NCBI GenBank assembly: GCA_017475875.1
Contig: JAFVET010000116.1
Span: forward strand, 1 to 18,429
Reading direction: 5' to 3'
DNA length: 18,429 bases
Origin: Candidatus Methanomethylophilaceae archaeon
GTDB taxonomy: Archaea; Thermoplasmatota; Thermoplasmata; Methanomassiliicoccales; Methanomethylophilaceae
Part shown: in pieces, positions 1 through 6,923 of the stretch
Numbering within the stretch: the first letter of the stretch is position 1
How the letters are laid out: every line of letters starts with the position of its first letter
Translations under genes and position numbers: made by a program
Notes under the pieces: generated by a model
Databases searched by the model: none
What the model was told of the DNA's origin: nothing
The model's input: the letters and a program-made list of their open reading frames with translations, nothing else

Positions 1-266
1 ACGGATCGCTGACCGCCATGAAATCGTATGGCGGCGCGATGGCCGGGACGTTCATATTCTCGATGGAACTCGCTGAGAAATCGGAAGCCGCTCTGGCCTG
101 CAGGAACTACACGGGGGTGTTCCCCGTGTTCCGCTCCCCCAAAGGGATTTCTTGGGCATGGGTGGCAGTCTCCCTCGGATCGGCCGCACTGCTGTACATC
201 TTCGGCATGTGGTCCTCGGATTGGATCAACATGGCCGAAATCTTCGCTCCTGTGTTCGGATGGTGA
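1..266 (+). CDS. cbiQ: ECF cobalt transporter transmembrane (T) subunit CbiQ, C-terminal fragment
   Basis: The reading frame is open from the left edge (codons from base 3) to the TGA at 264-266, so only the last ~88 residues are visible. CbiQ is the membrane T-component that couples the two ATPases of an energy-coupling-factor importer to the substrate-binding subunit. The fragment contains ELAEKSEAALACRNYTG, which corresponds to the conserved cytoplasmic ERAERVYxAMxARGYxG coupling helix of CbiQ/EcfT. It is followed by a last membrane helix (WAWVAVSLGSAALLYIFG). The stop is 4 nt before the start of the first cbiO, as expected for a cbiMNQO-type operon; cbiM and cbiN would lie upstream, outside the window. 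Assignment to cobalt rather than nickel or another ECF substrate rests on the family and the neighbouring ATPases. Confidence 0.82.
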   Translation, partial: GSLTAMKSYGGAMAGTFIFSMELAEKSEAALACRNYTGVFPVFRSPKGISWAWVAVSLGSAALLYIFGMWSSDWINMAEIFAPVFGW

Positions 267-270
267 GCCC

Positions 271-1401
271 ATGGAACTGTTCAGATTGGAAAACGTCACA
301 TATACTCACAATCCGAGTCTCCCGCCGGTGCTCGAAAACGTCAGCCTCTCCGTAGGCGAGAACGTGAGGACTGCTGTGCTCGGAGCCAACGGCGCCGGCA
401 AGACCACGTTATTCTACACCCTGACGGGGATATACAAGCCCCAATCCGGAGAGGTCCTGTTCAAAGGCCAACCCGTCGAATACACGAAGGAGGGGCTTCG
501 TTCGCTCAGGTCGGAGGTCGCCGTGGTCCTGCAGAACCCCGACGAACAGATATTCTGCTCCCTGGTGGAGGAGGACGTGGCTTTCGGCCCACTCAACCTG
601 GGATTGGACAGGCCCGAGGTGGAGGCGAGAGTCGCCAAAGCGCTCAGGGACGTCCGTATGACGGAATATGCCGGCAGGCCGTTGCAACAGCTCTCCGGAG
701 GCCAGAGGAAAAGGGTGGCCATAGCGGGCGCCCTGGCGATGCGGCCCAAGATCATGATCATGGACGAGCCTACCGCGGGGCTGGACCCACAGGCCTCGAT
801 GGAGGTCATGGAACTGGCTGAGAAACTCCATCTCTCCGGGGTGACCGTCATGATATCGACCCACGACATCGACATGATATACAGATGGGCCCAGAGCTCC
901 ATCGTGATGAGGCATGGGGCCGTGGAGTTCTCAGGAGACCTCGACAGCTTCTTCGAAGACAGGGAAGGAGTAAACAGGTGCGGGCTTCAGACCCCCTCCG
1001 TATACTATATGAACCGCGGGATGTCCATAGCGAAGGGCGTCGAAGAACGTCCCTGTCCGCGCAACTGCTGCGAGTTCGAGGCCAAATACGGGAAGGTGAG
1101 AGACGTTGGCACCTTGAAATGCATCGTTTCTAGCGAGGAGGACGCTGCGTCCGCGTTCGACGACATCAAAGCCTCCCATCCGCGGATGCCCGTGGGCGTC
1201 TATGGGTGCGACGTCCGCTATGCGCTGCGCGGCTCCCCGGTGGAATACCGCTACGACGCAATTGACGCTTGTTTCACCCAGACGTTGATGGGGAACGACT
1301 GCGCCTTGATCGTCGACCCCGTTTACCGCACCATGGTGGAGGCCCAAGCCGAGAGGATGAGGGCCATGGGCGCCGAGGTCAGCCTGGAGATGGTGCAATG
1401 A
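271..1401 (+). CDS. cbiO: ECF cobalt transporter ATP-binding protein CbiO (first copy), with C-terminal extension
   Basis: ABC ATPase of 376 residues that powers metal uptake with CbiQ. Visible motifs: Walker A GANGAGKTT (38-46), Q-loop LQNP (Q88), signature LSGGQ (141-145), Walker B IMIMDEP (161-167) and switch His198. The ATG at 271 is chosen over the upstream open frame because the family N-terminus (MELFRLENVTYTH) begins there and GGTGA at 262-266, overlapping the cbiQ stop, is a well-placed ribosome binding site. The ATPase domain ends near residue 235. The remaining ~140 residues form an extension with PCPRNCC (261-267), VGVYGCDVRYAL and MGNDCALIVDP, and a matching extension exists in the next gene. 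The stop overlaps the next start (ATGA), indicating translational coupling. The ATPase call is firm; the role of the extension is unknown. Confidence 0.93.
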   Translation: MELFRLENVTYTHNPSLPPVLENVSLSVGENVRTAVLGANGAGKTTLFYTLTGIYKPQSGEVLFKGQPVEYTKEGLRSLRSEVAVVLQNPDEQIFCSLVEEDVAFGPLNLGLDRPEVEARVAKALRDVRMTEYAGRPLQQLSGGQRKRVAIAGALAMRPKIMIMDEPTAGLDPQASMEVMELAEKLHLSGVTVMISTHDIDMIYRWAQSSIVMRHGAVEFSGDLDSFFEDREGVNRCGLQTPSVYYMNRGMSIAKGVEERPCPRNCCEFEAKYGKVRDVGTLKCIVSSEEDAASAFDDIKASHPRMPVGVYGCDVRYALRGSPVEYRYDAIDACFTQTLMGNDCALIVDPVYRTMVEAQAERMRAMGAEVSLEMVQ

Positions 1402-2549
1402 AGGACGCGGTGCTCGAAGCGGACGACGTGACGTACGCATACGGCAGGAAGTCGTCCCAAGTTCTCGACGGCCTCTCCATAAAGATTTCGCCCAACAAGA
1501 AAACGGGCCTGCTGGGTCAGAACGGAGCCGGGAAATCCACTTTGTTCAACGTGCTGAACGCTTTGTACAAACCTGCGTCCGGGACCGTGCTGTACAACGG
1601 GCAACCGGTCTCGTACAGGCACAAGAGCATAATACGCATGCGCTCGGAGGTGTCCATCCTCTTCCAGAACCCGAACGACATGATATTCAAACCGTATGTG
1701 GGGCAGGACGTCGCCTACGGTCCCGAGAACCTCAAACTTCCGAAAGAGGAGGTCGACGCGAGGGTGGACGAGGCGCTGTTCGCGGTCGGAATGGAAAGCT
1801 TCCGCGAGTCGCCCATCATGAAGCTCTCGTACGGGCAGAGGAAGAGGGTGTCCCTGGCAGGCGTTCTCGCGATGAGGCCGAAAGTGCTCATCCTGGACGA
1901 GCCAACCGCGGGCCTGGACCCTCAGATGGCCAGCGAGGTCATGGAGATAACCGAACAGCTGCACTCCTCCGGAGTCACGGTGGTCATGTCCTCCCACGAC
2001 TCGGACCTGATATACTCGTGGGCGGACGAGATCCACGTGCTCTCGTCGTCGAAGTGCGTCTACTCCGGCGACCCTGTATCGTTCTACTCCGACTACGGGG
2101 CTGTGCAGGATGCTGGACTTCTGCTCCCGACGGTGTTCAAGATCGACAAGACCCTCTCCGGACCCGGGAGCATATCAGAGAAACCATGCCCCAGGACTCG
2201 CGCGCAGCTGACCGCAACACTCGTAGGGGGCCCGGACCGGGAATTCGGCACGCTGCATGTCATCTGCGTGAACCGCGACGACTCTCCCGCCGACCTTCTG
2301 GAGAGGGCATCGGTCGCCGGCGTCAAGACGGGGATCTACGGGATGTCTGCGAGAATGGCTTGCAACAGGACGGGCTTCCACGCTTCGTTCACGTACGACG
2401 CTCCGGACAACTGCCTCGCGAACTGCCTCGAAGGAAACGATTCCGTCATCCTGTGCGACCCGCTGATAGCGGACAAGGCCGCGTCCATGGCCGAATTCGT
2501 AAAGAACAACGGTCTCGGAAAACTGGACGTCCAGGTCCACAACCGCTGA
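1398..2549 (+). CDS. cbiO: ECF cobalt transporter ATP-binding protein CbiO (second copy), with C-terminal extension
   Basis: Second ABC ATPase of the importer, 383 residues, probably pairing with the first as an EcfA/EcfA'-like heterodimer. Motifs: Walker A GQNGAGKST (40-48), Q90, signature LSYGQ (143-147, a variant common in CbiO/EcfA), Walker B VLILDEP (163-169) and switch His200. The ATG at 1398 overlaps the TGA of the first copy and is preceded by GGAGATGG. After the ATPase domain, ~140 residues repeat features of the first copy's tail: EKPCPR (261-266), TGIYGMSARMA, FTYDAPDNC and LEGNDSVILCDPLI. The two proteins are clear paralogues along their whole length, so the extension predates or accompanied the duplication. 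The gene ends at a strong intrinsic-type terminator, and no further operon gene follows. Confidence 0.93.
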   Translation: MKDAVLEADDVTYAYGRKSSQVLDGLSIKISPNKKTGLLGQNGAGKSTLFNVLNALYKPASGTVLYNGQPVSYRHKSIIRMRSEVSILFQNPNDMIFKPYVGQDVAYGPENLKLPKEEVDARVDEALFAVGMESFRESPIMKLSYGQRKRVSLAGVLAMRPKVLILDEPTAGLDPQMASEVMEITEQLHSSGVTVVMSSHDSDLIYSWADEIHVLSSSKCVYSGDPVSFYSDYGAVQDAGLLLPTVFKIDKTLSGPGSISEKPCPRTRAQLTATLVGGPDREFGTLHVICVNRDDSPADLLERASVAGVKTGIYGMSARMACNRTGFHASFTYDAPDNCLANCLEGNDSVILCDPLIADKAASMAEFVKNNGLGKLDVQVHNR

Positions 2550-2574
2550 CCGTTCGGGCGCTGGACCTGTTTTT
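2532..2574 (+). terminator. Intrinsic-type terminator of the cbiQOO operon
   Basis: CAGGTCCA (2532-2539) and TGGACCTG (2562-2569) form a perfect 8-bp stem followed directly by five T residues (2570-2574). The left arm lies within the last codons of cbiO2 and the loop contains its stop codon. Confidence 0.65.
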
Positions 2575-2648
2575 CCGCTGTTCCTATGGATATTTTGGAC
2601 ATATTAATATCATTATTTCCGACCAACTGGAGGGATGTACTAGTAACC

Positions 2649-2660
2649 TTTATCTATAAG
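2649..2660 (+). promoter_or_regulatory. Box A (TATA) of tRNA-Thr
   Basis: TTTATCTATAAG centred about 31 nt upstream of the mature tRNA 5' end, preceded by AACC as a possible BRE. This fits an archaeal promoter with a leader of a few nucleotides. Confidence 0.6.
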
Positions 2661-2685
2661 CTTATTTTACGCGCTAATACAGCAA

Positions 2686-2760
2686 GCCGCCGTGGCTAAG
2701 GGGTATAGCGACGCCTTGGTAAGGCGTAGGTCGTGGGTTCGATTCCCATCGGCGGCTCCA
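2686..2760 (+). tRNA. tRNA-Thr (anticodon GGT)
   Basis: A full cloverleaf can be drawn. The acceptor stem is GCCGCCG/CGGCGGC, the D stem GCTA/TAGC, and the anticodon stem ACGCC/GGCGT with loop TTGGTAA, giving anticodon GGT. The variable loop is AGGTC, and the T stem is GTGGG/CCCAT with loop TTCGATT. The discriminator base is T, as expected for archaeal tRNA-Thr, and the CCA end is encoded (2758-2760). It reads ACC and ACU codons. No intron is present. Confidence 0.96.
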
Positions 2761-2800
2761 TTCTTCATTCACTTGCCTTTCAGATTCTTCTCGTGAATTT

Positions 2801-2808
2801 CATATAAG
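2801..2808 (+). promoter_or_regulatory. Box A of the DUF1015 gene
   Basis: CATATAAG is centred ~31 nt before the ATG at 2836, so transcription should begin within about 5 nt of the start codon. No Shine-Dalgarno sequence is present, which fits a nearly leaderless mRNA. Confidence 0.6.
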
Positions 2809-2835
2809 CGGAACCAATCCTCCACACGATATCAC

Positions 2836-4026
<1,191 letters not shown>

Positions 4027-4029
4027 ACA

Positions 4030-4060
4030 AGGTGGGGCCGATGGCCCCGCCTCCTTTCTC
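4030..4060 (+). terminator. Terminator hairpin after the DUF1015 gene
   Basis: AGGTGGGGCC (4030-4039) pairs with GGCCCCGCCT (4043-4052): ten pairs including one G-T wobble around a GAT loop. It is followed by a pyrimidine-rich CCTTTCTC. It begins 4 nt after the stop codon. Confidence 0.6.
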
Positions 4061-4221
4061 ATCGTACCCCTCTTTTATCGATACACAACGTGCGAATCGT
4101 TGCTAATCTATACTGACGCGATGCGATTCGTGAAGAATCGAGAATTCAGTCAGCGTTACGAAAAGACCGAATCGGAAGCGTTGCCATCAGACAGGCACAT
4201 GAATACACTAAAAGTCAAAAA

Positions 4222-4297
4222 TGGTGGACCCGACCGGATTTGAACCGGTGACCTCCGCCGTGTGAAGGCGACGTCATAACCCCTAGACCACGAGTCC
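4222..4297 (-). tRNA. tRNA-Val (anticodon CAC)
   Basis: On the minus strand a complete cloverleaf is present. The acceptor stem is GGACTCG/CGGGTCC, with one G-T pair. The anticodon stem TCGCC/GGCGG carries loop TTCACAC, giving anticodon CAC (reads GUG). The T arm is ACCGG-TTCAAAT-CCGGT, the discriminator is A, and CCA is encoded. The same-strand sequence AATTAAATAT at 4330-4321 is a box A about 28 nt upstream of the 5' end. TTTTT follows shortly after the 3' end (rc of about 4217-4221). It differs from the second tRNA-Val in this window at only about seven positions. Confidence 0.96.
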
Positions 4298-4320
4298 GTA
4301 AAAACCCCCAGCTATTCGCA

Positions 4321-4330
4321 ATATTTAATT
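4321..4330 (-). promoter_or_regulatory. Box A of tRNA-Val(CAC)
   Basis: AATTAAATAT on the minus strand, centred ~28 nt upstream of the tRNA 5' end at 4297. Confidence 0.55.
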
Positions 4331-4369
4331 GTGATGGGCGACGGGACGGGTAGCCCGCCACATTGTTCT

Positions 4370-4394
4370 ACATCCTTGGGCATCAGGGAGTTGA
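4370..4394 (-). repeat. 25-bp inverted repeat, left copy
   Basis: On the minus strand this reads TCAACTCCCTGATGCCCAAG and continues to 4370. It matches the plus-strand segment 4950-4974 at 23 of 25 positions, so the two copies are in inverted orientation about 560 bp apart. In one frame both encode the peptide NSL(M/I)PK(D/E)V, so they may be remnants of a once-coding element rather than functional sites. The adjacent TTGTTCTAC (4363-4371) recurs in direct orientation next to the other copy (4974-4982). Confidence 0.6.
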
Positions 4395-4479
4395 CACCTA
4401 TGACAGATATGGCCGTCCCGCAAGGGAACGACCGCACGAACCCTGTGGTTAGCACACCTAAGACAGATTTTATATCTGT
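4395..4479 (+). promoter_or_regulatory. Operator-like repeats and box A ahead of the structured RNA segment
   Basis: CACCTA-T/A-GACAGAT occurs twice in direct orientation, at 4395-4408 and 4455-4468, 60 bp apart. The second copy runs into a palindrome, ACAGAT-TTTAT-ATCTGT (4463-4479), that contains the box A-like TTTTATAT. A protein bound there would block TBP, so an auto- or trans-regulated promoter is plausible. Transcription would begin near 4497-4500. The binding protein is unknown. Confidence 0.4.
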
Positions 4480-4496
4480 TGACAAATATCTTCCAT

Positions 4497-4735
4497 ACAA
4501 TAATTGGTAGGGTTCGGGCCCTCCTTGAGGGGACCCTGGTCTGTTGTTACTGACAGACCTTAGCGGTTCAACTAATGAACCGCTACCAGGACTAGGGAGA
4601 CTGGTTGAACCATGAGCTCCCTGTCCTGGAACTTATTCTTCAAGGCTTTAACCTCAGTTTCAGTTACTCAGGATGGGAGTCTGTCCAGCGTCCGTGGATG
4701 TCCACGTACGTTGGACATCCTACCTTGCCTGGCGT
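4497..4735 (+). ncRNA. Candidate structured non-coding RNA, family not recognised
   Basis: No convincing ORF lies here, but strong hairpins follow one another. They are GGGTTC/GGACCC (4510-4515/4531-4536), GGTCTGT/ACAGACC (4538-4544/4553-4559), TAGCGGTTCA/TGAACCGCTA (4561-4570/4576-4585, ten perfect pairs), and CCAGGAC/GTCCTGG (4586-4592/4623-4629) enclosing GGGAG/CTCCC. A further long hairpin spans 4683-4716 (nine pairs, one mismatch, five pairs, ATGT loop). A box A lies ~25 nt upstream of the proposed start. A T-rich stretch at 4631-4640 could end a short form of ~140 nt. I do not see RNase P, SRP or 5S rRNA signatures. The strand is not certain, because an AT-rich box at 4754-4764 could also drive the minus strand. 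Confidence 0.45.
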
Positions 4736-4751
4736 GATGTTGATTATCACA

Positions 4752-4764
4752 AATTATATAAATT
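4752..4764 (+). promoter_or_regulatory. Symmetric box A (TATA) in intergenic region
   Basis: AATTATATAAATT is an excellent archaeal box A. Being near-palindromic, it could fire either way: rightward to about 4785, just before a CAGGGCG/CGCCCTG hairpin (4793-4799/4808-4814), or leftward to about 4732, into the structured segment. It follows the small hairpin GTGAT/ATCAC (4734-4750). Confidence 0.45.
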
Positions 4765-4949
4765 AATTGTATCTCTGAATCCCGACCGCCAGCAGGGCGA
4801 CGAGGGACGCCCTGTCCATGCGGGCCGTGTGTCGAACGCCTTGTCTGCGAACCCCCGCGTCTCCGGGACCTTCTCCGTGCGACACTGCACGCGTGCGTAT
4901 TGCGGTTACTCCGATCTGCAATTATGGCAAAAATGTAATCTGTTTTCCA

Positions 4950-4974
4950 TCAACTCCCTGATTCCCAAGGAAGT
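4950..4974 (+). repeat. 25-bp inverted repeat, right copy
   Basis: TCAACTCCCTGATTCCCAAG plus five bases, matching the minus strand of 4370-4394 at 23 of 25 positions. The next 9 bases, TTGTTCTAC (4974-4982), are in the same plus-strand orientation as beside the left copy. The core and its flank are therefore arranged differently in the two copies. Confidence 0.6.
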
Positions 4975-5031
4975 TGTTCTACGACCCTCTATTCCCTGCA
5001 CCTGCGGAATCGGGGATTGAACCCATAACGG

Positions 5032-5038
5032 AATAAAC
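5032..5038 (+). promoter_or_regulatory. Box A of the DUF169-like gene
   Basis: AATAAAC is centred ~24 nt upstream of the ATG at 5059. No Shine-Dalgarno sequence lies in between, which is consistent with a leaderless transcript. Confidence 0.4.
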
Positions 5039-5058
5039 ATCCAACGACATGGGAACAC

Positions 5059-5838
5059 ATGAACAGGATATCCGAACTGATCCATCTCGACAACCATGCC
5101 GTCGCGATATACCGGGAGAAGACCATACCTGACGATGCCGCAGTACCACACGGCCACTGTACGATTCCAGGCCTTCTGGTCAAATGCGCCACGCGTGGCG
5201 TGAAATGCGCCTCAGACAGCGAACACTCCCCCTGCCACGGATCCAAAAGCGGGTTCGGGTTCGGAGGGATCTCCAGCCGCCACCGCACGTCCTGCTCCCT
5301 GTCCGTGGTTCCCGAGGAGATGCAGGCAGGAAGCCGCCACCAGGGGTCCGGCCAATCGCTGTTCGCCGACCAGGAGATAGCCCTGCTCCAGATAGATCCG
5401 ATAAAAGACTACGGGGACGGGACGGACGTCATCGTCTTCCAGGATCTCGATGAAGCTCTTTCTGAAAACCGTGACATAGAGGTCGTGGTCTTCCTCACGG
5501 ACCCCGTACGCATGTCGTCCCTGGTCCAACTCGCTGGTTATTCCAAAAGGACACCGGGTCCGGCCGCCGTGATGCCTTACGGCCACGCGTGCCAACAGAT
5601 CTACGCCATACCGCGTGCCGAAGGCGAATCCGACGACCCGCACGCCGTCGTAGGGATGACGGACATGTACGCCCGCAGATTTGTCAAGGGATACCAGATG
5701 AGCGTGGCCGTCCCATACAACCTGTTCGAAAGGATGCTCGCGGATGCGGAAAAATCGTTCCTCATGAAGGAGAAATACCAGGAGAACCTCAGGAGATGCC
5801 TCGACCGTGGACAGGCGACACGGGAGCAGGATGAATGA
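5059..5838 (+). CDS. DUF169-like protein (COG2043 family), function unknown
   Basis: Cytoplasmic protein of 259 residues. The C-terminal two thirds follow the DUF169 pattern: a conserved segment EIALLQIDPIKDY, a hydrophobic strand ending in DPVRMSSLVQLAGY (148-161, family PaQAMxLVxAxxY), a Cys in YGHACQQIYAIPR (174-186), and a terminal VPYNLFERML motif preceding a helical tail. The N-terminal part is unusually Cys-rich (C34, C43, C50, C59, C79) in a CxxxGxxxC-like setting with GSKSGFGFGG, suggesting a metal or Fe-S site. That is inference. The ATG at 5059 is preceded by a box A at the leaderless distance. The gene ends 5 nt before the 3' end of the oppositely oriented tRNA-Val(TAC). The family call is moderately sure; no reaction is known to me. 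Confidence 0.72.
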   Translation: MNRISELIHLDNHAVAIYREKTIPDDAAVPHGHCTIPGLLVKCATRGVKCASDSEHSPCHGSKSGFGFGGISSRHRTSCSLSVVPEEMQAGSRHQGSGQSLFADQEIALLQIDPIKDYGDGTDVIVFQDLDEALSENRDIEVVVFLTDPVRMSSLVQLAGYSKRTPGPAAVMPYGHACQQIYAIPRAEGESDDPHAVVGMTDMYARRFVKGYQMSVAVPYNLFERMLADAEKSFLMKEKYQENLRRCLDRGQATREQDE

Positions 5839-5842
5839 TGAG

Positions 5843-5915
5843 TGGACCCGGCCGGAATTGAACCGGCGACCTTCGCCTTGTAAGGGCGACGTCATAACCC
5901 CTAGACCACGAGTCC
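5843..5915 (-). tRNA. tRNA-Val (anticodon TAC)
   Basis: Minus-strand cloverleaf. The acceptor stem is GGACTCG/CGGGTCC, the anticodon stem TCGCC/GGCGA with loop CTTACAA gives anticodon TAC (reads GUA and GUG), and the T arm is GCCGG-TTCAATT-CCGGC with discriminator A. Unlike the Val(CAC) gene, CCA is not encoded; the following bases read CTC, so CCA must be added by the tRNA nucleotidyltransferase. The first ~31 nt are identical to tRNA-Val(CAC), and the T-stem difference (A-T versus G-C) is compensatory. Confidence 0.96.
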
Positions 5916-5937
5916 GTAGGCCACTGAACCATTCACT

Positions 5938-5948
5938 TGTATAAAAGC
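5938..5948 (-). promoter_or_regulatory. Box A of tRNA-Val(TAC)
   Basis: GCTTTTATACA on the minus strand, centred ~28 nt upstream of the tRNA 5' end at 5915. Confidence 0.6.
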
Positions 5949-6023
5949 CCTTACTGGAATGGGACGGTATCCGCACCATGGTCCGGACCCCTGTCGGAAA
6001 CGGGACGGGCGACCATGCCCAAT

Positions 6024-6031
6024 ACTTAAAA
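6024..6031 (+). promoter_or_regulatory. Box A of the fumarase operon
   Basis: ACTTAAAA is centred ~25 nt upstream of the ATG at 6052. Transcription should therefore start at or next to the start codon, giving a leaderless first cistron. Confidence 0.55.
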
Positions 6032-6051
6032 CGTCGAGCCGATACGGGGCT

Positions 6052-6921
6052 ATGATCAAACTGCCCGAACCCGTGGAGGACGTCGTCGTCAACCTCCTCC
6101 GTCTAGCCAACACCAAACTGCCCATGGATATCGGATGGGCGTTGGAGGCGGCCGCGGGTTGGGAGACCAACGAGATCGCGTATTCCCAGCTTGGGGCAAT
6201 CATGGACAACGTGAAGAAGGCGGAGCACATCGGAAGACCCATGTGTCAGGACACCGGCATCCCGGTGTTCTACGTCCGCGGCCGCTTCGATTCCACCATA
6301 TCCGATTCCATCAGGGCTGGACTCGAGAGAGCAACTAAGGAGATACCCCTGCGGCCCAACACCGTGGATCCTCTGACCAGGGAGAACCCCGGGAACAACC
6401 TCGGACAAGGCATGCCGATCATCCACTTCATCCCCACGGCGGACGATTTCACCGAGATCACCGTGCTACCGAAAGGCGCGGGCTCCGAGAACATGACCCG
6501 CCTGGGCATGCTGAACCCTGCCGACGGCGAAGCGGGAATCAAGAGGTTCGTCATAGATGCGGTGCTCGACGCGGGCGGTCGCCCCTGTCCCCCGTCCATC
6601 GTGGGCGTCGGAATCGGTGGAACCTCCGACGTGTGCGTCGCCATGGCCAAGGAGGCTTTGCTGCAACCGATCGACGAGGAAAACGACGATCCCGTGCTCA
6701 ACCGCTTGGAGGGGGAGCTGTTCCAGAGCCTCAACTCCTCCGGTCTGGGCCCCATGGGCCTCGGTGGATCGACCACCGTGCTGGCTGTTCGTATCAAAAA
6801 GGCGTATTGCCACACCGCGAGCCTGCCGGTGGCAGTCAACATCGGGTGCTGGGCCACCAGGCGCGCCTCCGCCAAAATCTCGGACTCCGGGGTCGAATAC
6901 TCGCAGGGGGTGAAGCTTTGA
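6052..6921 (+). CDS. fumA: Fumarate hydratase (class I), alpha subunit
   Basis: Larger subunit (289 residues) of the two-subunit, oxygen-sensitive [4Fe-4S] fumarase that interconverts fumarate and L-malate. It matches the N-terminal part of single-chain class I enzymes. Likely cluster ligands are Cys65 in MCQDTG, Cys179 in [13 protein letters not shown] and Cys266 in [10 protein letters not shown], each in the expected family context. The ATG at 6052 is preferred to the upstream in-frame ATG at 5959 because a box A sits at the leaderless distance and family homology starts with IKLPEPVED. The stop is 2 nt before the start of the beta subunit. The related L(+)-tartrate dehydratase shares this fold and cannot be excluded by sequence alone, but fumarase is the usual archaeal assignment. 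Confidence 0.93.
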   Translation: MIKLPEPVEDVVVNLLRLANTKLPMDIGWALEAAAGWETNEIAYSQLGAIMDNVKKAEHIGRPMCQDTGIPVFYVRGRFDSTISDSIRAGLERATKEIPLRPNTVDPLTRENPGNNLGQGMPIIHFIPTADDFTEITVLPKGAGSENMTRLGMLNPADGEAGIKRFVIDAVLDAGGRPCPPSIVGVGIGGTSDVCVAMAKEALLQPIDEENDDPVLNRLEGELFQSLNSSGLGPMGLGGSTTVLAVRIKKAYCHTASLPVAVNIGCWATRRASAKISDSGVEYSQGVKL

Positions 6922-6923
6922 GG

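Larger units (their letters stand above)
4765..5058. other. Intergenic stretch with no convincing gene
   Basis: An open frame of 115 codons (4673-5020, +) crosses this stretch but has low-complexity, tRNA- or RNA-like composition and no recognisable domain, so I do not call it a gene. Visible items are the hairpin 4793-4814, the palindrome GCACGCGTGC (4898-4907 approximately), ATTGC/GCAAT flanking a small GG/CC hairpin near 4909-4932, and the right 25-bp inverted repeat. A T-arm-like sequence on the minus strand (GGGTTCAATCCC, about 5012-5023) lacks the rest of a tRNA. Confidence 0.5.

Noticed and set aside
1838..1852. LSYGQ in CbiO2 as a defective ABC signature
   Set aside because: LSYGQ occurs in functional CbiO/EcfA ATPases, and the other motifs are intact.
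4312..4500. 62-codon minus-strand ORF sharing NSLMPKDV with the other repeat copy
   Set aside because: No promoter or domain; its similarity to the other copy is confined to the 25-bp repeat. Better described as a repeat than as a gene.
4673..5020. 115-codon plus-strand ORF
   Set aside because: It begins inside a strong RNA hairpin, has no ribosome binding site or recognisable domain, and its composition resembles structured RNA rather than the neighbouring genes.
5009..5030. Minus-strand GTTATGGGTTCAATCCCC resembles a tRNA T arm, suggesting a third tRNA or an att-site remnant
   Set aside because: No matching acceptor, D or anticodon stem can be drawn upstream, and the T stem itself is imperfect. 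At most a remnant.
4222..5915. Integrated element bounded by tRNA-Val att sites
   Set aside because: The two tRNA genes are complete isoacceptors with different anticodons and several differences in their 3' halves, so they are not a duplicated att end. No integrase is present.
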